A DNA stretch of 64,000 nucleotides from Bacteroidales bacterium (GCA_016707705.1 JADJHD010000016.1:62001-126000); one strand, 5' to 3'. Shown: positions 1-9,090, counted from the first letter of the stretch. Made by a program: numbers and translations. Notes: generated from the letters alone by a model not told the origin.

Positions 1-518
1 TTGAATAACAGCAGGGTGAGCGGAACCATCAGAAACATATAGATTGACACCCCTCTGATGGTTGAAAAATATGCATCTGTACTAACACTTTCAGGGTTGA
101 AGAATTGCATAATTCCATACCCAGCCCATATTGCGGCAATGGCAGTTATATCCTTAGCCGCCGGCTTCCAGTCTATCCCCTCGTAAAACTTATTGAAAAA
201 CAGTGCAATATAGGAAAGCACAAGTACGCTGTCCATAATGGTGCCATAAGGAATGCCCTTGGCATATCTGTGAATCCCTAGCAGGAAAAAGCCCAGAAAT
301 ACAGCGGAATACAATCCCAATTGTGGAAACCTGAAGAACATGATCAGGTAGAAAACTGCAAATGGAGCAATGAGCAGGGCCAGTCCGGTAGATAGTCCCT
401 TGCTGGCGATGAGAAAGGCAATTGCAAAAACAAAACCTACGAGGAACACCAGTCCCCAGGGAGACCTAAGGATATCAGCGCCAGTATAGGTATCGAAAGG
501 GTTTTTTAACCTGTCCAT
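1..518 (-). CDS. O-antigen polymerase/ligase-like membrane protein (partial, N-terminal part)
   Basis: The gene runs off the left edge, so only about 172 N-terminal residues are visible, read from an ATG at 516-518. The translation starts MDRLKNPFDTYTGADILRSP and continues with closely spaced hydrophobic segments (an LVFLVGFVFAIAFLIA-type helix, then several more), with no cleavable signal peptide. Large multi-helix proteins of this kind at the end of a Wzx/Wzz operon are usually Wzy polymerases or O-antigen-ligase-family proteins, which join lipid-linked repeat units on the periplasmic face of the inner membrane. It lies 124 bp downstream of the flippase gene on the same strand and is probably its operon partner. 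The catalytic periplasmic loop is outside the window, so polymerase and ligase cannot be told apart. Confidence 0.6.
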   Translation of the reverse strand, partial: MDRLKNPFDTYTGADILRSPWGLVFLVGFVFAIAFLIASKGLSTGLALLIAPFAVFYLIMFFRFPQLGLYSAVFLGFFLLGIHRYAKGIPYGTIMDSVLVLSYIALFFNKFYEGIDWKPAAKDITAIAAIWAGYGIMQFFNPESVSTDAYFSTIRGVSIYMFLMVPLTLLLF

Positions 519-642
519 CAAAAACAAAGGTAAAGAAATACCTCTTTATCGTGCAGCCAAGTTCTTCAGGATTGATAAACCATCTGAAACTTGCTCTTTA
601 AACAAATATAACTCCTGAAATCTCAACTTATAAAGGGTATGG

Positions 643-2016
643 TTATCCCTTTCTGAACTGCAGCCATTGCACTTTAACCTTCTCATACATATCCTTGTAG
701 AAATTAATACCGTAAGTGAATGTTGAGCGATGATCAAGTGATAATTCCTTATCGAGGAAATAATATCCCAGCCAGACTCCAAGGGCTGTAAATACGATTG
801 ATGCAACTGCAACAGCTTCCAGCGATTTGAAAACAAAGATGGCAATCAGGTCACCAACTACGTTTGTGATCACCATAAGCGACACCTTCACAAAATTCAC
901 AGCAGGTTTGTTGATGCTGTCGAGTCCAATGCCCGTCATTCGGTCGATGGGAAGGATAAGCCCATAGATGGAGAAAATTCTCATAATTGTGACGGTATTG
1001 GCTCCGGTTACAGGGTCCACTCCCATATATTGCTCACCGCCAAGCAGCATGACGAAGAAATCGGCAAAAATGAAGGTGATCAGGCTACCAACTATGAAGA
1101 GATAGGTCAGGGCACCGGAATAGGTATAGAACAGGCTTTTCACTTCATCAACCTTATGCTGTATGCTTGCCTTCGACATTTTCGGGAAAGCGGTGGCTAC
1201 AAAACTACGGAGCGGTATCTGCTGAAGTTCCGTGAGCTTCATCGGTATGCTGTACAAAGCAACAGCAGCTGTTCCCATCGGACTGAGGCTGATAATCAGT
1301 GTATCGGCACTGCGAAGCAGGTTGGTTCCAATTAAAGTGAAAGTGGTATACTTCCCGAAATCAAGCAATACCTTATTTGTTTCCCTGGTTGCTTTCCTGA
1401 TATGCCGAAGTCCGTCCCAGCCGGCAAGAACACTCACCAGGGAGGTAATTGAAATAATGACAATCTGGGAAATCAGGAGCTGGGTAAGATTCATGTCGAA
1501 GAACAGGTAATTGCCAAGAATCACCAGAAAAAAACCTCCGGAGTTTATCATCCGCACCAACAGAATTTTCCCGAACTGCAGGTCGGCATGCATGATAACC
1601 AATGCAGTGTTATAGGGAAGGTTGAGAAAGGCAACAAGAGGATACCATGTGAAAAACAATCCGTAACCGGCTTTTTCTATTGGTTCGGGAAACAAAAGAC
1701 TGCATGCTACAACTATGATGGTAATTCCTGTAGTTGCAATCAGGCCAATCAATCCGTTGGAACCTATGAACTTGAGTCGCTGGTCCTTTGAAGCCCCTGA
1801 GAGAAATCGGATAATCGCGGTATTTGTAATTCCAAACCTGAACATTTCAATAAATGCCGCTGAAGAAACATACAGCACCCATTGTCCAAAAAGATCAACC
1901 GGGAATGTCCTTGCCAGCAAAGCGAAACCTGCAAACCCGAAGAATGCAAATGCTATATGTCCGGTGAGGGAAAGGAAGTTGGCTTCCCTGGTAAGTTTCC
2001 TGAGGGCAACTTTCAT
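643..2016 (-). CDS. Wzx-like polysaccharide flippase (MOP superfamily)
   Basis: A 457-residue protein with roughly twelve to fourteen hydrophobic helices over its whole length, the usual size for a Wzx/RfbX flippase. An early segment (SLTGHIAFAFFGFAGFALLA) and repeated pairs of helices with short loops fit the MOP fold. Such proteins move undecaprenyl-diphosphate-linked oligosaccharide repeats across the inner membrane. Its ATG is only 6 bp after the out-of-frame end of the Wzz-like gene, and a polymerase/ligase-like gene follows, so the order is the classical Wzx/Wzy set. I call the family with confidence; the substrate cannot be read from the sequence. Confidence 0.85.
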   Translation of the reverse strand: MKVALRKLTREANFLSLTGHIAFAFFGFAGFALLARTFPVDLFGQWVLYVSSAAFIEMFRFGITNTAIIRFLSGASKDQRLKFIGSNGLIGLIATTGITIIVVACSLLFPEPIEKAGYGLFFTWYPLVAFLNLPYNTALVIMHADLQFGKILLVRMINSGGFFLVILGNYLFFDMNLTQLLISQIVIISITSLVSVLAGWDGLRHIRKATRETNKVLLDFGKYTTFTLIGTNLLRSADTLIISLSPMGTAAVALYSIPMKLTELQQIPLRSFVATAFPKMSKASIQHKVDEVKSLFYTYSGALTYLFIVGSLITFIFADFFVMLLGGEQYMGVDPVTGANTVTIMRIFSIYGLILPIDRMTGIGLDSINKPAVNFVKVSLMVITNVVGDLIAIFVFKSLEAVAVASIVFTALGVWLGYYFLDKELSLDHRSTFTYGINFYKDMYEKVKVQWLQFRKG

Positions 2017-2022
2017 TTGAAC

Positions 2023-2178
2023 CTAAGGTTGGTAACGTGAGAATAACTGCATTCTGACAGCATTCTTGAAGACACGTCTGATCCAGCTGCGCTTCCTGGG
2101 CAAGTCGCCCATAACTGTCTCAATAACCTCAAATTCAACACCATTGAGGATGAATTTAGGCTCGATGGGAGTTACTTC
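2023..2178 (-). other. Out-of-frame C-terminal tail of the Wzz-like protein
   Basis: Just past the TAA of the Wzz-like gene, the -1 frame is open for 51 codons (from GAA at 2176-2178 to a TAG at 2023-2025). It reads EVTPIEPKFILNGVEFEVIE, then a GDLPRKRSWIRR-type basic stretch. A hydrophobic 'FILNGV' strand followed by a basic amphipathic end is what I expect at the C terminus of Bacteroidota Wzz/kinase-like proteins. The tail ends 6 bp before the flippase start, which is natural operon spacing. A one-base change would give one protein of about 912 residues. There is no obvious slippery heptamer at the junction, so a mutation or sequencing error seems likelier than programmed frameshifting. 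Confidence 0.7.
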
Positions 2179-4757
2179 TTTATATTTTCCAGAGCTATCT
2201 CATCGGCTGAGGACCATGAACGGTTGGCACGGCACACAAGCATGGGTGTATGTACTGAGGCTATCAGATCAGCCGGATATAAGTAATAAACGATGGGAGG
2301 AATCTCAAGCAGTACAAAATCAGGTGTGAATGATGGGTATATCTGGTTGTTGCGCAGAATATCGTGATAATCCTTAACCGAATAGAAATCCTGATTAACC
2401 TTATACTCATGATACTCTTCATCAGTAAGGTAAGAGGTGGCAGGACTGAGAAATGGACTGTCATAATCAACGCGTGTATCAGCATACCCCATCAGCCATC
2501 CAAGAACTGAGAATCTACTCTTGGTTTTAATATACCCGGAATGCGATTTCTCGGGAGTTATACCGGGGTATTCAAGCTGCCGCATTTCATTTTCCCTCAA
2601 TGACTCGCGTGAGAAATTCAGCACCAGCACCTTGAATCCTTGTTTCTTGAGCTTGAATGCCAGGTTTCTTCCAATTACTGATTTACCTTCATTACTCAGG
2701 GTACTGAAGAAAAGGATGGTGTGAGGACCCTCATGCGATTCGGCTTCTTTTTTATCAAGCGATATTTGCTGGATTATTATTTCCAGCAGTCTGTTCGTTA
2801 CGAAGGGGAAATTTATCTTTCGGGTCTTAAGGTAAATCTTTGGAAACATTCCGCCATTAACAAGCTTCAGGTACCTTGCTGCTTTCAACGGATTCCTGAG
2901 AGTACTGTCGAGGTACTCCGAAAGCAATATGATCGCAAACACCAGTATGAAGCCCATAACAGCAGCCAGCATCACCAATGTTTTCCGTTTGGTAGGATCA
3001 GGTGATAGAGGGAAATATGGGGGATCGACCGGTTTCAGGTTTGAAGAAAGCTGTGCATCCTGATCCTTAAGCTTGGCCATGTTCAGTCCATGCAAAAGCT
3101 CGAGGAACTCCTGTTCATAAACATTGATTTCCCTTTCAATCCTCTTCAGGTTAGCACCTGCAGGAGCATAAATGGCATACTGCTTCTGGAATTCATTGAT
3201 TCTTTCGCCCAGAACAAGCAAGCCTGCCTTCGTTTCTTCATAGAGAAGGACATTCGAAATCCATTCACTAAGAAGGGATGAAACTGGCAAGCCATCGGGA
3301 CTATTGCTATAGCTGTACAGACTGTTAACCATCCCTTTGATGTCCTCTTTCAGGGTTTCAGCCTTGCGCTTCAGGGTAACAAGTTCCTGTGAGTTGATGG
3401 GGTCGCTATAATCGACAGATTCAATGGAAGCCATTTTCTCATTGATTCTCGATAGTTCATTTCTTTTTTCCAGAATGCCTATACTGTTGAGCTGGATTTG
3501 CTGCTGCAAGCCCATTTTTTCTTCCAGCCTCTTGATGGCGGCGTCTGCTCCTGCAAGCTTAATCCTCTGATTATAGTAGGCTACTTCAATATCTTCCTTA
3601 ACAACCGCCACGGCCTTACTCTGTTCGTAGTAGTTGATGATTCTGTTATCCTCATTGAATTTCAGCAGTTTGTCCTCAGCCTTTGAAAGCCGTCCAAGAG
3701 CCTGCTTTACCTGATATTCAAAGTACTTCACGACGGCATCGGAGCGGTTTTCCTTCAGCACCTTATAATTACGGATACAAGCTTCGGTCAGGAACACCAG
3801 AGTCTGCTGACAGATGCCCGGGTCATCCGACTGATACTTAATTTTCACCAGGTCACTGCTACCGATACGCTGAACGGTAATCTTTGCTATGGAGCTTATT
3901 GAATAATGAGGATTGCTGAAATTCAGCAATTTATAAATGAAATTAGTGTCATTTTGTGAGGCATATTCGAACAGATTCCTTACGGTATGTTCAAAATCCT
4001 CCTTATTGATATACATGGGCAACATGGAAAGCCCTTCATTATTGGTGATATCACTTACCGAGAAGGTATCAGTCGGCATAAGTGAATTCTCTGCTTCCTC
4101 TTGTTGAGAAATTTCAGCTGTGGTATCTGCATTCTCAGCAAGTTGTTCTTCACCAACTATTAGAATCTGGCCAATTTCAACATTATTATTACTGAGACCG
4201 TTCAGTTTCTTGAGTTCATCAACTGTTAAACCGTAAATGCGGGAAATTGAAAAGAGTGTCTCTTTAGGCTGAACAGTATGAACTTTACTCACCAGAGTTG
4301 TATCATCGACTGCTTCTTCTTGTTTTTCTGGCTTTGGGTCAACAACAACAGGAGGAGGCATATGGGATTTACCATCCTTGACTACAAGCTTATAAATATG
4401 GGAAGGAGTGATCCGGCGAAGATCGTTGTATGATTTTCTGGAAATATACTTGGGATCGAAATGATCCAGCATCAGGTGCTGTGCCAGGAGCCGGATAGCA
4501 ACATCCTGCTGGGTTTCTCGTGATTTGAGGATATTGATAAGGTTATCAAATGCCGTGTTATTGGCGAAATTGCTGAATGATTTCTCAAGATCAATGCTTC
4601 CACCGCTGGCAATACCGGTATAGATTGTAGTTTCGGAAGTGAAGGTATAGGTAGGCTTGCGGGTAAGGTATGCAACTGAGGCCCCAAGAATTATGGGAGC
4701 AAGAAGCAGTATGACGAAGTGCTTCCTTATTAACCGCAGTATGTCAATTACCTTCAT
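2172..4757 (-). CDS. Wzz/BY-kinase-like polysaccharide co-polymerase with internal LysM domain (3' frameshift)
   Basis: This 861-codon frame has the layout of a chain-length determinant fused to a tyrosine-kinase-like domain. It has an N-terminal inner-membrane helix (about 13-31), a long periplasmic coiled-coil region, a second helix (about 600-625, LVMLAAVMGFILVF), and a cytoplasmic domain with a P-loop-like STLSNEGKSVIGRN. Walker B appears degenerate (LLEIPP with Glu in place of Asp) and no C-terminal Tyr cluster is visible, so kinase activity is doubtful. A complete LysM motif (about 159-202: HTVQPKETLFSISRIYGLTV...) interrupts the periplasmic region, which is unusual and suggests peptidoglycan contact. 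The frame stops at a TAA (2172-2174), but coding continues in the -1 frame to 2023 (see next entry). Confidence 0.85.
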   Translation of the reverse strand: MKVIDILRLIRKHFVILLLAPIILGASVAYLTRKPTYTFTSETTIYTGIASGGSIDLEKSFSNFANNTAFDNLINILKSRETQQDVAIRLLAQHLMLDHFDPKYISRKSYNDLRRITPSHIYKLVVKDGKSHMPPPVVVDPKPEKQEEAVDDTTLVSKVHTVQPKETLFSISRIYGLTVDELKKLNGLSNNNVEIGQILIVGEEQLAENADTTAEISQQEEAENSLMPTDTFSVSDITNNEGLSMLPMYINKEDFEHTVRNLFEYASQNDTNFIYKLLNFSNPHYSISSIAKITVQRIGSSDLVKIKYQSDDPGICQQTLVFLTEACIRNYKVLKENRSDAVVKYFEYQVKQALGRLSKAEDKLLKFNEDNRIINYYEQSKAVAVVKEDIEVAYYNQRIKLAGADAAIKRLEEKMGLQQQIQLNSIGILEKRNELSRINEKMASIESVDYSDPINSQELVTLKRKAETLKEDIKGMVNSLYSYSNSPDGLPVSSLLSEWISNVLLYEETKAGLLVLGERINEFQKQYAIYAPAGANLKRIEREINVYEQEFLELLHGLNMAKLKDQDAQLSSNLKPVDPPYFPLSPDPTKRKTLVMLAAVMGFILVFAIILLSEYLDSTLRNPLKAARYLKLVNGGMFPKIYLKTRKINFPFVTNRLLEIIIQQISLDKKEAESHEGPHTILFFSTLSNEGKSVIGRNLAFKLKKQGFKVLVLNFSRESLRENEMRQLEYPGITPEKSHSGYIKTKSRFSVLGWLMGYADTRVDYDSPFLSPATSYLTDEEYHEYKVNQDFYSVKDYHDILRNNQIYPSFTPDFVLLEIPPIVYYLYPADLIASVHTPMLVCRANRSWSSADEIALENIKK

Positions 4758-4772
4758 TGGCAGCGGAACAGA

Positions 4773-5516
4773 TTAATGAATCTTAAGTTTAACTCCACAC
4801 ATATCTTCAAGAAGCATGAGGGAGGTGATCAATTCCATCTTGGCAGTCTCATATCCAAGTTCCACCGATACATTTATTTCGGTTAGGCGGGCATATTCAG
4901 TAACTGGAAGTACTCCGTTTACAAATCCCTTTTCAGCCATCTGCATATTGATACGTGCTGTTTCAATTTCGCGGACTTTTATTTTAAGCAATCTCAGCTT
5001 GAGAATAAGGTCATTGTATTGCCTGATAACTTTTTGCCGAATTTCCTCTTTCTGGAGCTGAACTCCCCATTCTGCTTTTTCGACTTCCAGTTTTCCAAGA
5101 ATCTTTGAATTCCTGCGATTGACTATATCCATGAGTGGAAGCTTAACATAAGCACCAACACCATAGCGAAATTCACTGGATGTAATGGCAGAGCTGGTTG
5201 GGACTTCTCCTTCGAGGGCATTGGTGGTAAAATGATCGAAGGTACCATACCTAACATCAGTTTGCATTCCGAAATTCCTTAGCCAGTAGTTCCGGTCAGT
5301 TCTGAGGTTATGCCGCTGTATCTGAACTTCAACGTTCCTGGCATTCACCTGGGGGTTGGTAGCGTAGGCAGAATCGATGAGTACACTAAGGGGTGGGATG
5401 TCAATATGAAAATCCGATTCCCAGATGTCAACGGTATCAGCCATTTGTGAAAAGGCAGATAACGATAACAGTGCAGATTGCACAATCATCAGTAAGCAGA
5501 TACGGACAAGCTTCAT
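4773..5516 (-). CDS. Short TolC-like outer-membrane efflux family protein
   Basis: A 247-residue secreted protein with a signal peptide (MKLVRICLLMIVQSALLSLS ending ...AFSQ). The mature part has the TolC-type pattern: SVLIDSAYATNPQVNARNVEVQ near the N terminus, then long amphipathic helices (LEVEKAEWGVQLQKEEIRQK) and a final helix ending LLEDMCGVKL. It is about half the length of a typical TolC monomer, so it may be a one-repeat export-channel component or a periplasmic partner. It sits 15 bp upstream of the Wzz-like gene in the same operon, where an outer-membrane export protein would be expected. No Wza-like lipoprotein was seen in the visible part. Confidence 0.65.
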   Translation of the reverse strand: MKLVRICLLMIVQSALLSLSAFSQMADTVDIWESDFHIDIPPLSVLIDSAYATNPQVNARNVEVQIQRHNLRTDRNYWLRNFGMQTDVRYGTFDHFTTNALEGEVPTSSAITSSEFRYGVGAYVKLPLMDIVNRRNSKILGKLEVEKAEWGVQLQKEEIRQKVIRQYNDLILKLRLLKIKVREIETARINMQMAEKGFVNGVLPVTEYARLTEINVSVELGYETAKMELITSLMLLEDMCGVKLKIH

Positions 5517-5544
5517 GTTAAGGCAAAGTTATTAATAATTGCAA

Positions 5545-6750
5545 TTACACCGTATCTTTCTGGAACAATGCCGGAACAGTCCTGAGGATTAACTTTATAT
5601 CATACCAAAATGAGTAGTTTCCATTCACGAAATGATCAGCATATTCATTATCCAGGCGTTTGCGTTCATCTTCTGACATCACGCCACCCCTTCCGCGAAG
5701 TTCAACCTGCCAAAGTCCGGTAATCCCTGCCGGAGCAAGAAAACGCTTCGACATAACATCCTGTGTAAGTTGTTCTGCTTCATATACCGGCAAGGGGCGA
5801 TTTCCAACAATTGACATATCTCCCTTGATTACATTTATCAGTTGGGGAAGTTCATCGATGCTGGTATTCCTGATTACCTTACCAACCTTGGTGATGCGTG
5901 GGTCGTTCACTATTTTGATAAAGGCTGATTTGTTTTTGGCGACTTCCTTCTTCTGGAAGTTATACCAGTAGTCACAAATCCTGTGCGGACCGATGTGCAA
6001 TACGGGTGAACAGCTGTCACCCTTGGGGAGCTTGGAGCAACGTGGACAAGGAGTCACAAAATCGATATCTGACTGCTGTGATGCAGTTGCATATTGATTT
6101 TTATCCTTGGCAAGTTTGGAGAGCTCTTTGTCGGCACCAACCTTCATGGATCTAAGCTTATAGAAATCAAAAGGTTCACGTCCAACCCTTTTTGAGGTAT
6201 AATACACCTTTCCCTTTGATTCAAGGCGAATAGCCAAGGCAACAAGCAACAGAACAGGTGAAAGAAACAAGAGAGCCATGGAAGCCACAAAAACATCGAA
6301 TATTCTTTTTGATCGTGGCATCACATAAAACTGATGGTGAGCTTCTTCAACCGGTTGTACACCCAGATAGGTTTTACGATAGCCCATCAGGAATTCAATC
6401 CTGCTAAGCAGGCTGTCTGTTTTGGGAAGAGGGCATACATAGTAATCATCAACCTTATCGAGGAAGGCTGCCTTATAGGATTCCTCCCTGAATTCAGCAA
6501 CCAGCAAAAGAAAAGGCAGGTAGTTAAATGAAGGTTTCTGACGAAGGAGTTTGTGAAATTCCATGCCATTTTCGCCGGGCAAATCATAGTCACAAAGAAT
6601 GGCATCAGGCTTATTGCCTTTTTCAAGAAAAGCCATTGCTTCGAGCGTATTCCCTTTGTGGGTAATCGAAATACGCGGATCAGCCTTCAGTTCTGTGAGG
6701 CTCCCCTGGGAACTTCCAACATACAGGATTCTGCTTACTTTTTCCATCAT
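5545..6750 (-). CDS. Receiver domain fused to an initiating sugar-phosphate transferase
   Basis: Residues 5-125 form a CheY-like receiver: Asp54 in ILCDYDLPGENG aligns with the phosphoacceptor and Lys110 with the conserved Lys, but the usual acidic pair is replaced by VGSS. After a hydrophobic hairpin (about 148-175) comes a bacterial sugar-transferase domain (RVGREPFDFYKLRSM, NTSIDELPQLINVIKGDMSI, GITGLWQVELRGRG). It transfers sugar-1-phosphate to undecaprenyl phosphate to start repeat-unit synthesis. An insert at about 230-260 holds four Cys (CPRC, C247, C259) and looks like a metal site. The longest frame begins at a TTG (6762); I prefer ATG 6750 (MMEKVSRILY). Direct phosphorelay control of the first step of polymer synthesis is inferred from the fusion. 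Confidence 0.9.
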   Translation of the reverse strand: MMEKVSRILYVGSSQGSLTELKADPRISITHKGNTLEAMAFLEKGNKPDAILCDYDLPGENGMEFHKLLRQKPSFNYLPFLLLVAEFREESYKAAFLDKVDDYYVCPLPKTDSLLSRIEFLMGYRKTYLGVQPVEEAHHQFYVMPRSKRIFDVFVASMALLFLSPVLLLVALAIRLESKGKVYYTSKRVGREPFDFYKLRSMKVGADKELSKLAKDKNQYATASQQSDIDFVTPCPRCSKLPKGDSCSPVLHIGPHRICDYWYNFQKKEVAKNKSAFIKIVNDPRITKVGKVIRNTSIDELPQLINVIKGDMSIVGNRPLPVYEAEQLTQDVMSKRFLAPAGITGLWQVELRGRGGVMSEDERKRLDNEYADHFVNGNYSFWYDIKLILRTVPALFQKDTV

Positions 6751-6796
6751 GATCGTATTCAATTACTTAATTGTATTGAAAAAGAATCTTTATTCA

Positions 6797-7183
6797 TCAC
6801 CACTTAACGGCATAATGAATTGGATTGAGATTTTTCGAAATGAGTTCACTCAATTCTTCAGGATTGAAAGGTTTAGCTAAAAAATCCTGGGCTCCGAGCC
6901 GATAGCATTTAATTCGCTCCTTGCTGTTTTCCACTCCTGACAACATGATGATTGGAGTATGGCGTGTATAACCCCTTTCCCTGATTTTCTCCAGGAAAGT
7001 GTACCCGTCAATAACCGGCATCTGAACATCGCAAATGATCAGATCAGGCAGATTACCCTCCAGCCATTCCAGTGCCTGTTGACCATCACCCTTGCTGACC
7101 ACATTATATTGTTTCATCAGGAAATTCTCGAGCAGCAGCCTAATACTTTGCTCATCATCAATGATCAGGATTGTCTTTTTCAT
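6797..7183 (-). CDS. Single-domain response regulator (CheY-like)
   Basis: A 128-residue stand-alone receiver with every canonical residue: the acidic pair Asp9-Asp10 (IIDDEQ), the phosphoacceptor Asp52 (IICDVQMPVIDG), Ser82 in IIMLSG and Lys104 in FLAKPF. There is no output domain, so it acts by protein contact or as a phosphate carrier. It is the first gene of the exopolysaccharide operon, 46 bp upstream of the receiver/sugar-transferase fusion. A lone HPt protein is encoded across the divergent half of the locus (10965). A phosphorelay tuning polysaccharide output is a reasonable inference; no histidine kinase gene is visible nearby. Confidence 0.92.
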   Translation of the reverse strand: MKKTILIIDDEQSIRLLLENFLMKQYNVVSKGDGQQALEWLEGNLPDLIICDVQMPVIDGYTFLEKIRERGYTRHTPIIMLSGVENSKERIKCYRLGAQDFLAKPFNPEELSELISKNLNPIHYAVKW

Positions 7184-7691
7184 TTTAAAATCGTTTTCAG
7201 AACTTATACTGATGCCTCAACAAAAACCATAAGAGCTTAATTAACAGCACTTTTACAAAATTTCTTTGTTGAAGTGGCCCTTATATCTGTTGATAGCTAT
7301 GGAATTGCATCCATTATTTATGGACAGAAAGTAGATAGGTAATACCGAAATACAGAGAAATTTGATCGAAAAAATTCTTCTCTAATGCAATATATTGCCA
7401 TAAAATGCGAAAAAAAATGAATTTCAGTCGTTAAAAGTGCGTTTTCCTGCATGCAGAAAAATTACATTTTAACAACCTGGTTATTAATAATCAAGAAGAA
7501 TACTGCAAGGAAGCTCCGGAACGCAGGCAGAATTGCAAAAAATGATTGTTTTTAAACCAATTTTTTCAAAAAACAATACCTTTTAAAGACTTATTAACCA
7601 TAAAAAGGTGAAAAGTTACCATTCTAGACTTCCACTCACTAATCATAGAAAGTATATTTGTTAAACCTTTGACCAAAAAAATTCCATTGTC
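7184..7691. other. AT-rich divergent intergenic region
   Basis: This 508-bp gap separates the leftward exopolysaccharide operon from rightward ugd and must hold both promoters. A -7-like TATATTTG lies 32 bp before ugd. I found no clear CAAAnnTA box (the minus-strand form) for the leftward operon and no convincing small gene. Confidence 0.5.
7653..7660 (+). promoter_or_regulatory. -7 promoter box upstream of ugd
   Basis: TATATTTG matches the Bacteroidota TAnnTTTG consensus and ends 31 bp before the ugd ATG. The position 19 bp further upstream reads TTCC rather than TTTG, so the -33 element is weak. Confidence 0.5.
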
Positions 7692-9017
7692 ATGAAAATT
7701 GCAATCGTTGGTAGCGGATATGTCGGTTTGGTAACCGGTACCTGTTTTGCCGAAGTCGGTATTGATGTCATCTGTGTGGACATTGATAAGAAAAAAATTG
7801 AAAACCTTAAGAACGGAATCATTCCAATCTATGAACCTGGTCTCGAGGAGATGGTGCATCGCAACATGAAAAAGGGGCGCCTGAATTTCACAACCAGCAT
7901 AGCCGAAGCGCTTGAAGATTGCGAAGTTCTGTTCAGCGCTGTTGGTACCCCTCCGGATGAGGACGGAAGTGCTGACCTTCAGTATGTGATCAGTGTTGCC
8001 CGTGACTGCGGCAAAAACATGAAGGACTATCTGCTTGTTGTTACCAAGAGCACTGTTCCTGTTGGCACTGCTAAGAAAGTAAAGAATGCCATTCAGGAAG
8101 AACTCGACAAACGCGGCGTGAAAATAGAATTCGATGTGGCCTCCAATCCTGAATTCCTCAAGGAAGGTGCAGCTATTGACGATTTTCTAAAACCTGACCG
8201 CATTGTTGTAGGTCTTGATTCAGCCAGGGCTGAGGAACTTATGAAGAGCCTCTACAAGCCTTTCACGCTAAATGGACATCCTGTGATTTTCATGGATATT
8301 GTATCTGCTGAAATGACCAAGTATGCCGCCAATTCCATGCTTGCCACTAAAATCAGCTTTATGAATGATATCGCTAATCTCTGCGAAATCGTAGGTGCTG
8401 ATATCAATATGGTCCGCAAGGGAATCGGATCCGACAGCCGCATCGGGAATAAGTTCATCTATCCTGGAATCGGATATGGTGGCTCATGCTTCCCAAAAGA
8501 TGTAAAGGCTCTTATTCATACAGCTTCCGATTATGGTTACAACCTCCGCGTACTTCAGTCGGTTGAAGATGTAAACTATGACCAGAAGGCAGTTATGTAC
8601 AATAAGGTCATGAAATATTTCAAGGGTGATATTAAGGGGAAGACCATTGCCATGTGGGGATTATCCTTTAAACCCCAGACCGACGATATGCGTGAAGCTC
8701 CATCGCTGGTGCTGATAGAAAAATTCCTGGAAGCCGGAGCACATGTTAAAGCATACGACCCAGTTGCCATGCACGAAGCGAAGAGAATTCTGAACAATAC
8801 AGTTGACTTTGTTGAAGATCAGTATGAAGCCCTTATCGATGCCGATTGTATGGTTTTGGTTACTGAATGGCCCGAATTCAAGTTCCCCAACTTCAATATC
8901 GTTCGCAAGCTTCTGAAGGAACCATTGATTTTCGACGGAAGAAATATCTATGAAGTAGCAGAAATGAAGCGCAAAGGCTTTACCTATTTCTGCATCGGAG
9001 TAGACACAACTAACTAA
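7692..9017 (+). CDS. ugd: UDP-glucose 6-dehydrogenase
   Basis: A 441-residue cytosolic enzyme that oxidises UDP-glucose to UDP-glucuronate with two NAD+. The Rossmann start is MKIAIVGSGYVGLVTGTCFAE. The substrate region is seen in ASNPEFLKEGAAIDDFLKPD, and the catalytic Cys in GIGYGGSCFPKDVKAL. The C-terminal UDP-binding domain contains MWGLSFKPQTDDMREAPS. The length is normal. It opens the rightward sugar-nucleotide operon and feeds the decarboxylase gene just downstream, which uses UDP-glucuronate. A strong hairpin sits between the two genes. Confidence 0.96.
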   Translation: MKIAIVGSGYVGLVTGTCFAEVGIDVICVDIDKKKIENLKNGIIPIYEPGLEEMVHRNMKKGRLNFTTSIAEALEDCEVLFSAVGTPPDEDGSADLQYVISVARDCGKNMKDYLLVVTKSTVPVGTAKKVKNAIQEELDKRGVKIEFDVASNPEFLKEGAAIDDFLKPDRIVVGLDSARAEELMKSLYKPFTLNGHPVIFMDIVSAEMTKYAANSMLATKISFMNDIANLCEIVGADINMVRKGIGSDSRIGNKFIYPGIGYGGSCFPKDVKALIHTASDYGYNLRVLQSVEDVNYDQKAVMYNKVMKYFKGDIKGKTIAMWGLSFKPQTDDMREAPSLVLIEKFLEAGAHVKAYDPVAMHEAKRILNNTVDFVEDQYEALIDADCMVLVTEWPEFKFPNFNIVRKLLKEPLIFDGRNIYEVAEMKRKGFTYFCIGVDTTN

Positions 9018-9033
9018 TTGTTTGACTAAGTCA

Positions 9034-9072
9034 GTAAAAACCTTACTATCTTTATGGTAGTGAGGTTTTTAC
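9034..9072 (+). terminator. Long hairpin between ugd and the UDP-xylose synthase gene
   Basis: A 17-bp stem (9034-9050 with 9056-9072, two G-U wobbles) around a 5-nt loop, flanked by A and T runs. It ends 18 bp before the next ATG. It could be a terminator, a partial attenuator or an mRNA-stabilising element in the operon. Confidence 0.75.
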
Positions 9073-9090
9073 TTCTCAACAACCCATTTT

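Noticed and set aside
2172..2180. Programmed -1 frameshift at the end of the Wzz-like gene
   Set aside because: No slippery heptamer (X XXY YYZ) at the junction and no strong downstream structure; mutation or sequencing error is simpler.
2066..2329. Antisense ORFs over the Wzz-like gene and many others
   Set aside because: They are frame shadows of clear coding regions with no signal, promoter or family support.
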